64,000 nt of DNA from QHWK01 sp035259385 (GCA_035259385.1 DATFWL010000659.1:1-64000); one strand, 5' to 3'; counted from the first letter of the stretch, positions 8,696 to 19,178 are shown. The notes: generated from the letters alone by a model not told the origin. Program-made: numbers and translations.

Positions 8696-8774
8696 TGCTC
8701 CTCCAGGTCGTGACATCCCATGCGCGCGTGTCCAGACGCTGAAGCGCGCACTCACCACCGTCGCCGGTTCCAGG

Positions 8775-8861
8775 CAATTAAGAAATGAAAATTAGGAATT
8801 AAGAATGCGTTGAAGGAGAGCACGAATTCTTGATTCTTAATCCTTCATTCTTAATTCTTCC
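8775..8861. repeat. AT-rich heptad inverted repeat (element A)
   Basis: The left arm (8775-8807) reads as 7-base units such as CAATTAA, GAAATGA, AAATTAG, GAATTAA. The right arm (8824-8861), read on the minus strand, gives GAATTAA, GAATGAA, GGATTAA, GAATCAA. Bases 8794-8807 pair with 8846-8859 at 13 of 14 positions. The TAA stop of the TcA gene (8851-8853) lies inside the right arm. It separates the TcA gene from the next gene of its operon and could act as a 3' end or processing hairpin. It is strikingly A+T-rich for this genome. Confidence 0.8.
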
Positions 8862-11800
8862 GTCCGCGCAGCTCGAAGACGATCACCAGATCGTCGATGA
8901 GCTCCGCGGGCCTGGCGCCGGCTGTCGAGACCGCCAGCTTCCACGCACCGGCCGGACCAGAGACTTCGGCGGTTGCGCGGACGGTCTTCGCACGCGGCCA
9001 CGGCGGCACCCAGCCCGTGACCGGCGTTCCCGATCCTTTCGGCGGATCGATTCGCACCTTGAGCGCGTCGGCGCCCAGCGGCGCGCGCGCGTGCGCGAAC
9101 ACGATCGCGCGCTCGATGCGCACGTCGAGTCCGCGGTAGCGGCCGGAGAGCCGGCTCGCCTCGAGCGGCAACGGGATCTCGATCTCCTGCCCGGCCGGCG
9201 CGTCCTCCAGCCGCTTCCACATCGCCGGCAGGTCGCGCCTGACGCTGACGAGGTGCCGCGGCTCCGGCTTGATGCCGCCGCGCGCGAGCCCCTTCTCGCG
9301 TTCGGTGCGGGCCGCGGCCTCGAGCGCCGCACCGCCGCTTCGCGCCGTGTACGACAGCGTCAGCACGACGTCGGTGAGCTCGGAGAGATCGACGGCGTTG
9401 TCGGACTGCGGCAGCTCGATGCGCCACGTCGAGATCGCGCCGGCGCCTTCGAACGGCAGGTAGCGATCGTCGTCGAAGCGGAGATGGAAGAGGCCGGCAT
9501 CGGCGTCCGGCCGGCTCGTGGCGACAACCTGCAGCGGCGCCGGGTTGACCATGAAGCGCGAGTCTTCGGCGTCGGCCGACTGCGCGTAGGAGCCGCTCGC
9601 GTTCGCGTCGGTGCGGATGCGGTTCTCGAGCAAGGTCAGCGTGCAGTTCACGTTGCGGTGCGGCCTGAGCGCGCCGGCGACGGTCACGCTCACGGTCTTC
9701 GTCCGGCGGAAGTAGTGGCCGGGGAAGTCGCCGTCGAGCAGCGCTTCGCTCACCTCGATCTGGCAGCGGCCGGTCGCCATCAGCTCCTGCAGCGAGAGCG
9801 GAAAGTCTTCGCGCAGCGAGACGTGGCGCGTGATCTCGAGCGCGCGCCGGTCGCCCTCGACATACGCGGCTTCCATCCGCCGGAGATCGACCAGCAGGCG
9901 CTCGCCGGCGAACAAGCCTTTCTTGAGACTGTCCCAGTAGGAGAACTCGATGAACGAGGACGAGGGATCGCCGCGCTCGAAGCGGAAGGCGCGCTCGGCC
10001 TGCTGCGCCGCGTCGAACGCGACTTTGTAGGCCTGGAAGTAGACGCCGGACAGCTGCCCGAGCATCCAGCCGTAGAGCTGCTCGCTGGTGTACTTGTCGC
10101 GCAGGTACGCCTGCACCTTCTTCGCGCTGTCCACTTCGAGGTCGTGATGGCGCAGCTCCGCCGAGCTGATCTCGAGCTTCAGCTGCGTCTCGGCGATCCG
10201 CTTGTCGACCTGCGCCTTCTCCTTGGTGAGGAGCTCGAGCTCGTGCTGCCATTCCTCGCGGCGGCGCTGGTACTCGGCCTGCTGTGCCGCGAGGTCGGCC
10301 TCCGTCTCGTTCTTGCTCATCACCTTTTCGAGGCTGGCCGAGAACGCGCCCGCGATGTCGCCGAACATCTGGCCGCCGAGCTGCAGCGTGACGAACGGCG
10401 AGCTGAATCCGCCGGCGGCGCCGGACTGGAACTCCGGAATCGCCTTCATCACCTTCTCGACCAGGTCGACGCCCTCGGCGACTGCGGAGATCACCTGCGC
10501 GGCGGACAGCGACTTCTGCTGCGCCTCTTCCTGCGGGTTCATCAGCGTCTGCAGCTGCGTGTTCAGGTGCTGCATCTGCATGTCGATGTGCTCGCGCTGC
10601 AGCGACAGCTCGGCGAGCGCCTCCTCGACCTGCCGCACCTGCTTCTTCTTGATGTCGCGCACGGCGTCGAGCAGCAGCGTCTCGTTCGAGGCGCGCAGCG
10701 ATGCCAGCCCCTCGGCGTCGCGGCGCTCGAGCACGGTCAGGGTCATCGCGCCGAAGCTGCGGATCTCTTCGGCAAGGCGGATCGCGCGCCCGAGCAGGAA
10801 CCGGAACCGGTAGTGCGGCGGCGGCGCGTTGAGGCTTGCGATCACGCTGCCGAGATCGACGCCGGCGGCGGCCGCCCGCACGAGCAGGCCCGGATCGATC
10901 GGCGGCTCGAACAGTGGCAGCTGGCGCACCACCCCCTGGATGTTCATGCAGTTGCGGATCTTGAACAGCCGGTCGGCGACGGTGTCCCAGTACTTGTCCA
11001 GCTGCGGGTTCGGCGGCGTGCAGAAATACTGCGTCGCCATGCCGAGCACCGCGGTTGCGGCGCCGGTCTCCGGTCGCGCATTGATGCGGAACGGCCGGCG
11101 CACCTGCAGGTTCTCGAGCCGCACCTCGAAGTTCGAGAACAGATCGAGGCCGTGGCGCATCTGCTGGAAGGTGAGCGGCGGCTTCGAGACGATCGGCGGA
11201 ATCTTCTCCGGGCGCGACCCGAGAATGTTGGCGGCGAGGATGTAGATCTGCGTCGCTTCCTGGATCGACTCCATCGAGTCGCGCCGGAACAGCTTGTCGC
11301 CCCACTCGACCAGGTTGTCGATGTACTTCATCACCACCGCCTTCTGGTAGGCGGCGATGCGCAGGCGCGCGATGACGTGCGGGGAGAACGGTTTCTCCCA
11401 CCACGCCGACAGCTGATCGCGCACCTGCTTCTGGCGGTCGATGATTCCGGCGTTGTCGCCGGAGTACGACAGCAGCTGCATCAGCTCGCGCGCGCTGTCG
11501 TACTCGTTGTTGTCGTAGAACGGCGCGAACCGCCAGTAGCGCCGCGGGCTCGGCGCGCTCGAATCGGTCGTCGGATCGAAGATGAAATGGAACCAGCGCT
11601 GCGCTTCCTCGTGCCGGCCGTCCTTGGCGAGCCGCACCGCCACCTGCAGCGGCGCGTGAAAGAACAGCTCCCAGTTGTACGACCCGTAGGGGCTGTCTGC
11701 GTCGAAGGCGACATCGAGATGCGGCAGCTTCTTCTCGAAGAGCAGCGGCCCGACGGCATAGTGGCGCTGGAACCAGTTGGGACGGCGCGGCACCCACAAT

Positions 11801-14800
11801 CCGTCGCGCATTTCGTGATCGACGCCGATCGGCGGCCGCGTCGTGCTGAAGTCGAGCAGCCCCTCGATGCCTTTCGCCTTCAGCGTCTCGAGGAGGCGGC
11901 ACGTGTCGGGATGCTCGAACGGCGTGAACTGCAGCCGCCGTTCGTGGTAGCCCTCCTGCCGTCTCATCGTGACTGGCGCGGCTCGCACGACGCGCCGGGC
12001 CGGACCGGCGGTCCGCCGCGCGGGCGGACGGGCGGCCGGCCGTGGCTGCGGCCTCGGCCGCGGCGGCGCCTGGCGTTGCCGGGGACGCCGTGCCTCTGCC
12101 GCATCGTCGGGATGCCACGCTTCGTCCTGCAGATCCTCCCAGGCGTCGAGCGCCTCGAACGTGAGCATCGACTCGTCGATCTCTTCACGCCGCCCCCGTC
12201 CGCCGCGTCCGCCGCGCCGCGCCGGCGGCGCCGGACGTGACTGCGGCCGGCGCGACGGACGCGCCAGTACGACCGGGCGCCGCACGAACAGCGGCATCGC
12301 GACGTTCTTCGGCGCGTGGTAGTCGGCGTACACCGGGCGCACGAAGTAGCTGCGGAAGCGATCCTGGAAGAAGAACGGGTAGAGGCCGCGCTCCTCCGGA
12401 TGTTTCGGGTCGGTCACCGGGATGACGCTGACGTCGCGACGATCGTGGCCGCGCTGCAGCGCGACCGCGAGGCCGCTCGCGTCGGTCGGCGGAAACGCGA
12501 GCAGCGCGCCGCCGTGACCGAACGGCGCGAAGCCCATCCCGGCTACGCGGTAGCCGGACGGCGCGTTGACGATGCCGCCGTCGCCGAGGCGGAACGGATG
12601 GGAGGCGCCGCTGCTCCTGACGTTGCCGAGCGCCGTGTGCACGACCAAGCGGCGGAAGATGTTGCCCGTCCGCGTCTTCGCGTCGACGACCGTGGCCCGC
12701 CTGATCGCTTTCGTCCGATCGGGCACCAGCGCGCCGTTGCACCCGTTCAGATCGAAGGTGGCGACGAGATCCACCTCGGCGGGCACGAGCTGCAGGCCGA
12801 CGGTCCGCATCCGATCCACCGCGCGGCAGTAGACATGGACCTGCAGCTTCGGAGGATCGCCACTGGCAATCGCGGCCCGGAGCGTGTAGTCCGACGGGGA
12901 AATCCTGCTGCTGCCTTCGAACTTCGCCGTCGCACCGTGCACGCCCGGGACGGTGAGGAACGTCTGCACGTCGACGACGGAGCCGGTGGACATCCGTTTC
13001 CGCGACCACTTGCCGCGATCGTAGACGGTGTAGGCGAGCTGAATCTCCCAGTCCTTGCCGACCGCCGGCGGCGGCCCTTCGGTCTTGCGATCGAGCGGCG
13101 GCAGCTCCTTGTTCACTTCGCGGAACATCGTCCAGAAGAGATGCATCCGCCGGTTGAAGACGATCGGGACGAGATGATCGCCTTCGATGTCGGCGTCGAT
13201 CTTCTCCCACGGCGTCCAGGTGCGGCCGCTGTCGAGGCGGCGGTAGTACCACACGTGCGGCGCGTTGAACGTGCGGGCGAACACGTGATAGGTGCCTTCG
13301 TCCCACTTCGACTGCGGCGGCGGCGGAACCTTGAGGAAGCTCGGCGCCTGGCGCACCATCCGGTGCGCATGGCGCTCTTCGAACCACACGCCGCGGACGT
13401 CCAGCCGCGCGATCTCGTCGAGGCCCGCGAGATAGTCTGCGAACGCCGCTTCGACGTTGTCGTTCTTGATCTCCTGCTGGAGGATCGTCTGCTCGAGCGT
13501 CTGGAAGAGCGGTGACTTGTCGTCGCGCAGCTCGGGTTCGATCCAGTTCTCGGGGTAGAGAAAGACCTTGCGGTTGGCTTCCCACACCCGGTAGTTCTTC
13601 AGCCATTTCCAGTCGTTGTCGTCGATGATCCGCGGCGGCACCTTCGGCTCGAGGTTCATCAGGCAGCGCTGGAAGAACGTCTGCACCGCGCCGGTCGCCT
13701 GGCGGATGCGCGAGGTGAGCATGCACGGGTTCATGTCCACGTCGATCAGGAAGTACTCGAACAGCTGGTTGCGGTTCCTGACGCCGAGATCGCGCATCCG
13801 CGGCAGCAGATACGCGACCAGCGCGTCGCGACGCTCGGCGCGCAGCGGATCGTTCAGCGTGCGCGCCACCTCGAGCCAGCGGGTCTCGTCGTAGCGGGCC
13901 TTCACCGCCTGGACGATCGTCGTCGCGCCGTCGGCGTCGGGAACGGTGTTCGCCCACGTGTAGAGCGTCCCCGGGGCGACGCCGACGCGCCGCTGGACGT
14001 CGACCGCGCGGGCCAGCCGCAGAATCAGCGGCTCGGCGCCCGGTTCGACCGGCGGACGCAGCGCCGCGGCGGAGTCGACGGCCATCCCGCCCGGACCGAG
14101 GAACGCTTCCACCACGCTGCGCTCCCAGCCGGTCGCGAGCACGAGCCGATCGATCGCCTCGGTCCTCGTCGCGGCGCGGAACACGTCGAACAGGTCGGCG
14201 TTCGATCGCGGCAGCTTCTTCCGCAGCGCGTACAGGCCTGCGAGCTGGCGCCAGCGGCGGAACAGCGCGACCCCGTCGGCCTCCGCGCCCGACTCCATCG
14301 GCAACCCGTCGAAATTCAGGTATGGCGGCTCGCCGGTGAGCCACTCGAGCTGCGGGTCGGTGACGTTGAACCCGGTGAGGATCAGCGACGCCTTGTGCAG
14401 GCGCCGGTAGCTCTCCTCGACCGGTGCGAACGACGAGAGTCCGTCGGCCGGATACAAGCTCGTGGTCGGGACCGGCTGCTTCGCGGCGGGCCCGGTGCCG
14501 AACTGCACGGACAGCGTCGCCGGCGCGCCCTGATTCCTGTACTCGAGTCGAATCTCGTAGAGACGGCTCGGATCGAGCGCGATCGGTTCGGACGCATGCT
14601 CGGCCAGTGGACCCGATGCCGCCGGCTGATCGATCAGCACGCGATCGCCGCCGTCCAGCTTCAGCGTCAGGCGCACGGCGCCGTCGCTCTGGATGTAGAA
14701 CGTGTGCGGCGCCTTGCTGCGCGGCAGCAGGTGTCCGATCCACCGCGCGCTGAATCGCTGTCCGGGAACCCCGTCGGCCGGAGCGGCGCCGCCCCACGAG

Positions 14801-17800
14801 AACGTCAGCTCGGGATCGTTGCGCACGAAGGCAGGCTCGCCGCTGAGATCGGTGTTGGCGAAGTACGCGCCGGTGAGCCCGGTGCCGAGCAGTGCGAGGA
14901 AGTCGCGGAGCAGCGGCTCGCCGCGCCGATCGCGCGAGCGCAGCACGACGTCGAGCAGCCGCGCCATGCCTGGCGCGCTCACACCGAGCGTGTCGCTCAA
15001 CGTCTGGATCACGGTGCCGCGCAACTGCCGCGTGCGCAGGATCGGCAGCAGGTGGTCGAGGACGAAGTGGATGTTCGCCCGCCAGCGTGCCTCCTTGGGA
15101 TCGGGAGGCGCGGCCGGCGGCGCGGCGACGGACGCGGGAGTCGCCGCTTCCTGTGGAGGTGCAGGCGGCGCGGTTGGTTCGACTGACGGCGGTGCCGTCG
15201 GCGCAGCTGCTGACGGTGCTGCCGCTGGCGGAGGCGGTGCCGGTGCTGCGGGTGACGGCGCGGCCGGCGCGGCCGGCGGAGGCGTCGCGGTCTGCCGGGG
15301 CGCGGATGCGGCGGCCCCTTCGAAGAGACGCGCGGCCGCCGCAGCCGGATCGGGAAAGAGACGTGCGAGATGGCGATCGAAGAATTCGCGCCGGCGTGCC
15401 GGCGACAGCGCGGTGCGTGGATCGAGCGCTTCGAGCGCCGGATCGAGCAGCGCCGCGTCGAAGAGCGCCGCCAGTTTCTGGCGGAGCATCTCGCCGCTGA
15501 CCTCAGCGGGATGCGTCGTCTCGCCGAAGACGTCGGCCAACCCGCGGCGGATCGTCGTGAGCACGGCGTCGACCTGTGCCGGCAAGGGCCCCGGATCGCG
15601 CCGCGGCTCCGACTCGTGCCGGAACAGATAGGCCAGCCGCTCCGGCGTGAAATCCGACGCCTGCACTTCCCGCACGATCTCGACGAAGCGGCGCGTCGCG
15701 GCGGGGTCGCCCGGCTGAAATGGATTCGCGTCGGGCGGCATCAACCGGAGCAGCAGGTCGAGGGCGGGTATCCGGATCTGCAGCGCGCGCGCGAGCACGA
15801 CGACGCGGTAGACGGCGGAGAGCCCGGCGAGATCGAGGTGCGGCTCCTGGCCGCGCCGCGCCTGCAGCGCGCGAATCAGCGCCAGATCCTCGCTCGTAAT
15901 CCGGAAGCCGGCGAGCAGCGCCGACGCGACCGTGTCGAGCGTCGCGCCGGTCTCGCTCAGCTCGGTGCGATCCGGACGCAGCTGGAACGTGCGCTCGTCC
16001 TGCGCGCGCCACATGACGGCGCGTGTCGTGAACAGCCGGTCGTACTGGTTGTCCTTGCCCCAGGCGTCAATCGGCGCCCACAGCACGAGCAGCTCGGTGA
16101 GCGGCCGATCGAGCGTCTTCGCGAGCTCCTGTGCGATCGCCAGCTTCTCGAGCACGGCGATGTCGAGGTCCGTGGCGCCGAACGAGATCAGCGCGCGATC
16201 GAGATCGGTGAACGTGAGGCCGGCGCGCCGCTGCAGTCGAATCAGGCGGAGCATCCGCGACAGCCGCGCCTCGTCGAGACCGAGGATCCGGATCGTGTCG
16301 GGGTTGCAGTCCGGCGACGGCGTCTCGAGCTGCATCCGGTTGTCCGCATTGAGGAACCGCGTGCTCACCAGGTCGATCAGCTGTTGAAAGGTGAGGCCGG
16401 TCGCGTCGAGAAACGCCGGGACCCGCGTCAGCGCCTCGACATATGGTGTCGCGCCGTTCACGGCCGCGGCGAATCCGACGTGCCGCCACGGTTCGGCCGG
16501 CGGCTGCGCGACGAGCGCGAATTCCTCGGGCGACGTCCCGAGCGCCTCGGCCGCGAGCGATTCGCGGATCTGGTCGCCGCGTCCGAGCGCCCGCATCAGC
16601 TCGAGCCGGGTCACGCCCAGGTGGGCGAGATACGCGCGCGCCAGCGCGAGCGGCTGGTGGTATGGCAGCGTGATCGGGTAGACGGCCTGCTGCAGGCGCT
16701 GGTAAGCCGCGCGCGAGAGATTCTGCGGCACCGCGCGCAGCACGTCCGTCGGAGTCTTGCCGGTATCGAACGCCGCGTTGCCGCCGGTGATCGCCGCCTC
16801 GAGCAGTTCGTTGACCAGGTCGATGTACGGCAGCGCCGTCAGCGTGTTCTCGCACGTCAGCGGCAGGTCGGCGAGATCCGGCCGCCTGCCGAGCAGGACG
16901 TCGAGCGGCTGGAAGTGACTGAGCTTCTCCCGCACCGCCGGGCCCGACGGCTTGCCCTCGAATCGCTTGTTGAGCTGTTCGATGCGATCCGGGGAGCTCA
17001 CGTTCAGGTATCGAAGCAGATCGACGAAGTAGGCCGCCGGGCTGTAGACCGATCCACAGTGCTCGCAGTCGCAGAAGCCTCCGGCCTGCTGGAAGAGCGT
17101 ACGCGCGTCCGGCACGCCCGCGATCGCCGGCGCCGGCGGCGAGCCGAGCACGAACGGGACGTGCTGTAGCGACTGGAGCAGCCGAATCGCGGTCAGCTTG
17201 CTCGCCGCAGCCGCCTGCTGCGCCTGCGCGTGGACGCGCGCCGCCTGCGCCCGCCCGCCGAGCGCCTCGCCGTACAGCGCAATGAACTGGTTCTTCGGCG
17301 TCGTCGCGATCCGCATCGCGGAGTTCATACCGGTGCCGACGAGCAACGCGACCTCGTCCGCGCGATCGGTGACGCGGCTCACGCGCTCGACAGATTCGAC
17401 CGCTTCGAGCGCCGCTTCGACATCGTCCGCGTCGATGCCTTCGAGCAGGGCGGGATCTGCCGCCGCACGGTCGCGGATCGAATCGCGATGAAAGTCGTGG
17501 GCTGGCACGCGTCCGATCAGCGTCCGCGCGGCGGGGGTGACGTCGTCGGACTCCGCAAGTCGCTGCTGAATGAATCGGCTCGGATAGGTGTCTTCGAGCG
17601 TGTCGAGGATCGCTTCCGCACGCGCCTCGATGCGCTGCTGCGCCTCCTCGCTGGTTTCAGCGTCTTCGCCCTCGTCCTCGGACGGACCTTCCTCCGCCTC
17701 GACGTCCTCCAGCAGCTCGCACCATTCGTCGAAGCTGAAGCGGGTGAGGTCTTCCGGCTGCTGCCACCGTCCGGTCCGCCGGAGCGCCTGCATCCGCTGC

Positions 17801-19074
17801 AGCACCGGCGCATCGGGCCCGACGATCGTGCTGAGGCGAACCGCGACTTCCATCTCGCGGGCCACGTCGTCGCCGACGCCTTCCGCGGCGGACGCCCCTT
17901 CCGTGAACGACGCCCAGAAGTCCGAAGGGCTGCCGGTACGGGTCTGGTAGCTGCGCAGGACGCCGGCAATGGCGTCGCGCGGCAGGTTCGCCGTCGCCAG
18001 TACTTCGCCGAGCCCCGGATACATCGCGCGCGCGTCGGGCCGCAGCGCGCGGTCGACGACGTGATGTGCGATCTGTTCGACGATGGCCTCGACGTCGCCA
18101 AGCGCCGCTCGATCGACGATCCCGGTTGCCGCCGCCTCATCGATCGTCGTGCGGAGCTCGTGGATCGGAACGTCGACCAGGTCCTCGAGCTGGAGGCTCA
18201 TGCCGCTGCGCCCGAGCGCGTAGTAGGCGGGTGCGGGCACGTTGGTCGCGGATTCGAGCGCGCGCGCCTGCTGGAACATCGCCAGGCGCTCGGCGTCGAC
18301 GTCGAGCCAGTCCGACACCTCCTCGAGAACCTCGGCCTCGGCGCCATCCAGGCCGGGTGGACCGCTTCGCAGGCTCCCGGTGATTCGCTGCTCGAGCAGG
18401 GAGTACTCCGAGGGGAGCGCAGCAGCGCGCGGCGGCCGGATGTCGACGCGCATGCGGCCGGGCCGGGCCAGGATCGGCGTCGATTCCGCGATCAGGTCGC
18501 CGTGTGGCGAATACAGACGAACGGTCAGGCTGGTGTCGGAGGATCCGGCATGCGCGGGTCGCTCGAACGCCATGCGGTAGCGGCCGGCGCTGTCGACGCC
18601 GGCGTGCGCGACGACGGTCTCGTCCAGCGTTCCATCGCGGAGCGTCTTCAGGACGGCGCGAACCGTCGCCTGCTCGAACGGGGGGCCCTTGACGTGCCCG
18701 ACGACCTCGTAGTGAACCGCAACGTCGGGATCGCTCGACGCATCTTCGAGGTCCTCGGATGACGGCTCCGACGGGACCGTCAGCTCGATCTGATTGTGGC
18801 GTTCGCCGAAGGGCAGCTGCCGTGTCTCGCGGAGGACGATTCGTCCGCGATCGACGACGCGCCACTCGACGTCATGCGGTTCGTCGCGGCGCACCGCCAG
18901 GCGGCCGGGCAGCCGGACGCGGAAGGTGCCCGCAGGATCGCTGCGGCTGGCAGCGATGAGACTCGGGCCGCGCCCGTTGCCGCCCCACAGTTCGACGCGG
19001 AGACCGGCCAGCGCCGCTCCGGTGTCGCGATCGGCGACGAAGCCGCGAACCGTCAGAATGTCTGGAGGGCTCAT
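8851..19074 (-). CDS. giant TcA-family toxin complex subunit
   Basis: 3407 residues from the ATG at 19074 (a GTG 14 codons upstream is the alternative; neither has a strong ribosome site). TcA proteins form the pentameric pore and translocation shell of Tc toxins. Visible in order: two N-terminal beta-sandwiches (~5-160), an acidic helical region, the TcA signature CDCEHCGSVYSPAAYFVDLL (~668), a Pro/Ala linker (~1255-1325), a PA14-like domain (~1398-1530), a neuraminidase-like region (WTPWEKIDADIEGDH, FNRRMHLFW, ~1950), an Arg/Pro-rich insert (~2265-2370), a TcB-binding-like region (WFHFIFDPT, ~2490), long pore-forming helices (~2735-3025), then YWDSLKKGLFAGERLL and FPGHYFRRTK, both typical of TcA C-termini. 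The frame is unbroken. No TcB or TcC gene is in the window. Confidence 0.93.
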   Translation of the reverse strand: MSPPDILTVRGFVADRDTGAALAGLRVELWGGNGRGPSLIAASRSDPAGTFRVRLPGRLAVRRDEPHDVEWRVVDRGRIVLRETRQLPFGERHNQIELTVPSEPSSEDLEDASSDPDVAVHYEVVGHVKGPPFEQATVRAVLKTLRDGTLDETVVAHAGVDSAGRYRMAFERPAHAGSSDTSLTVRLYSPHGDLIAESTPILARPGRMRVDIRPPRAAALPSEYSLLEQRITGSLRSGPPGLDGAEAEVLEEVSDWLDVDAERLAMFQQARALESATNVPAPAYYALGRSGMSLQLEDLVDVPIHELRTTIDEAAATGIVDRAALGDVEAIVEQIAHHVVDRALRPDARAMYPGLGEVLATANLPRDAIAGVLRSYQTRTGSPSDFWASFTEGASAAEGVGDDVAREMEVAVRLSTIVGPDAPVLQRMQALRRTGRWQQPEDLTRFSFDEWCELLEDVEAEEGPSEDEGEDAETSEEAQQRIEARAEAILDTLEDTYPSRFIQQRLAESDDVTPAARTLIGRVPAHDFHRDSIRDRAAADPALLEGIDADDVEAALEAVESVERVSRVTDRADEVALLVGTGMNSAMRIATTPKNQFIALYGEALGGRAQAARVHAQAQQAAAASKLTAIRLLQSLQHVPFVLGSPPAPAIAGVPDARTLFQQAGGFCDCEHCGSVYSPAAYFVDLLRYLNVSSPDRIEQLNKRFEGKPSGPAVREKLSHFQPLDVLLGRRPDLADLPLTCENTLTALPYIDLVNELLEAAITGGNAAFDTGKTPTDVLRAVPQNLSRAAYQRLQQAVYPITLPYHQPLALARAYLAHLGVTRLELMRALGRGDQIRESLAAEALGTSPEEFALVAQPPAEPWRHVGFAAAVNGATPYVEALTRVPAFLDATGLTFQQLIDLVSTRFLNADNRMQLETPSPDCNPDTIRILGLDEARLSRMLRLIRLQRRAGLTFTDLDRALISFGATDLDIAVLEKLAIAQELAKTLDRPLTELLVLWAPIDAWGKDNQYDRLFTTRAVMWRAQDERTFQLRPDRTELSETGATLDTVASALLAGFRITSEDLALIRALQARRGQEPHLDLAGLSAVYRVVVLARALQIRIPALDLLLRLMPPDANPFQPGDPAATRRFVEIVREVQASDFTPERLAYLFRHESEPRRDPGPLPAQVDAVLTTIRRGLADVFGETTHPAEVSGEMLRQKLAALFDAALLDPALEALDPRTALSPARRREFFDRHLARLFPDPAAAAARLFEGAAASAPRQTATPPPAAPAAPSPAAPAPPPPAAAPSAAAPTAPPSVEPTAPPAPPQEAATPASVAAPPAAPPDPKEARWRANIHFVLDHLLPILRTRQLRGTVIQTLSDTLGVSAPGMARLLDVVLRSRDRRGEPLLRDFLALLGTGLTGAYFANTDLSGEPAFVRNDPELTFSWGGAAPADGVPGQRFSARWIGHLLPRSKAPHTFYIQSDGAVRLTLKLDGGDRVLIDQPAASGPLAEHASEPIALDPSRLYEIRLEYRNQGAPATLSVQFGTGPAAKQPVPTTSLYPADGLSSFAPVEESYRRLHKASLILTGFNVTDPQLEWLTGEPPYLNFDGLPMESGAEADGVALFRRWRQLAGLYALRKKLPRSNADLFDVFRAATRTEAIDRLVLATGWERSVVEAFLGPGGMAVDSAAALRPPVEPGAEPLILRLARAVDVQRRVGVAPGTLYTWANTVPDADGATTIVQAVKARYDETRWLEVARTLNDPLRAERRDALVAYLLPRMRDLGVRNRNQLFEYFLIDVDMNPCMLTSRIRQATGAVQTFFQRCLMNLEPKVPPRIIDDNDWKWLKNYRVWEANRKVFLYPENWIEPELRDDKSPLFQTLEQTILQQEIKNDNVEAAFADYLAGLDEIARLDVRGVWFEERHAHRMVRQAPSFLKVPPPPQSKWDEGTYHVFARTFNAPHVWYYRRLDSGRTWTPWEKIDADIEGDHLVPIVFNRRMHLFWTMFREVNKELPPLDRKTEGPPPAVGKDWEIQLAYTVYDRGKWSRKRMSTGSVVDVQTFLTVPGVHGATAKFEGSSRISPSDYTLRAAIASGDPPKLQVHVYCRAVDRMRTVGLQLVPAEVDLVATFDLNGCNGALVPDRTKAIRRATVVDAKTRTGNIFRRLVVHTALGNVRSSGASHPFRLGDGGIVNAPSGYRVAGMGFAPFGHGGALLAFPPTDASGLAVALQRGHDRRDVSVIPVTDPKHPEERGLYPFFFQDRFRSYFVRPVYADYHAPKNVAMPLFVRRPVVLARPSRRPQSRPAPPARRGGRGGRGRREEIDESMLTFEALDAWEDLQDEAWHPDDAAEARRPRQRQAPPRPRPQPRPAARPPARRTAGPARRVVRAAPVTMRRQEGYHERRLQFTPFEHPDTCRLLETLKAKGIEGLLDFSTTRPPIGVDHEMRDGLWVPRRPNWFQRHYAVGPLLFEKKLPHLDVAFDADSPYGSYNWELFFHAPLQVAVRLAKDGRHEEAQRWFHFIFDPTTDSSAPSPRRYWRFAPFYDNNEYDSARELMQLLSYSGDNAGIIDRQKQVRDQLSAWWEKPFSPHVIARLRIAAYQKAVVMKYIDNLVEWGDKLFRRDSMESIQEATQIYILAANILGSRPEKIPPIVSKPPLTFQQMRHGLDLFSNFEVRLENLQVRRPFRINARPETGAATAVLGMATQYFCTPPNPQLDKYWDTVADRLFKIRNCMNIQGVVRQLPLFEPPIDPGLLVRAAAAGVDLGSVIASLNAPPPHYRFRFLLGRAIRLAEEIRSFGAMTLTVLERRDAEGLASLRASNETLLLDAVRDIKKKQVRQVEEALAELSLQREHIDMQMQHLNTQLQTLMNPQEEAQQKSLSAAQVISAVAEGVDLVEKVMKAIPEFQSGAAGGFSSPFVTLQLGGQMFGDIAGAFSASLEKVMSKNETEADLAAQQAEYQRRREEWQHELELLTKEKAQVDKRIAETQLKLEISSAELRHHDLEVDSAKKVQAYLRDKYTSEQLYGWMLGQLSGVYFQAYKVAFDAAQQAERAFRFERGDPSSSFIEFSYWDSLKKGLFAGERLLVDLRRMEAAYVEGDRRALEITRHVSLREDFPLSLQELMATGRCQIEVSEALLDGDFPGHYFRRTKTVSVTVAGALRPHRNVNCTLTLLENRIRTDANASGSYAQSADAEDSRFMVNPAPLQVVATSRPDADAGLFHLRFDDDRYLPFEGAGAISTWRIELPQSDNAVDLSELTDVVLTLSYTARSGGAALEAAARTEREKGLARGGIKPEPRHLVSVRRDLPAMWKRLEDAPAGQEIEIPLPLEASRLSGRYRGLDVRIERAIVFAHARAPLGADALKVRIDPPKGSGTPVTGWVPPWPRAKTVRATAEVSGPAGAWKLAVSTAGARPAELIDDLVIVFELRGRKN

Positions 19075-19178
19075 GCGCTCGACGATCCCGGACGCGCCAG
19101 ACTCCGCGGTCGGCACGACTGCGAAGGCGCATGGTAGTCAGGGGCGTGCGCATGCGTCTGTACGCTGGATCACTGTCA

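Noticed and set aside
8696..8758. Start of the peptidoglycan-binding protein at 8758
   Set aside because: The 21 extra codons have no ribosome site, whereas the ATG at 8695 follows CTGGAGGAGCA.
8830..12240. 1136-codon open frame on the plus strand opposite the TcA C-terminus
   Set aside because: Antisense shadow of a well-supported TcA coding region; composition rich in Arg, Glu, Leu and Val without any family motif.
12185..14797. 870-codon open frame on the minus strand inside the TcA gene
   Set aside because: It overlaps the TcA frame completely, is dominated by Arg/Ala/Gly, and has no domain signal. High G+C creates such shadows.
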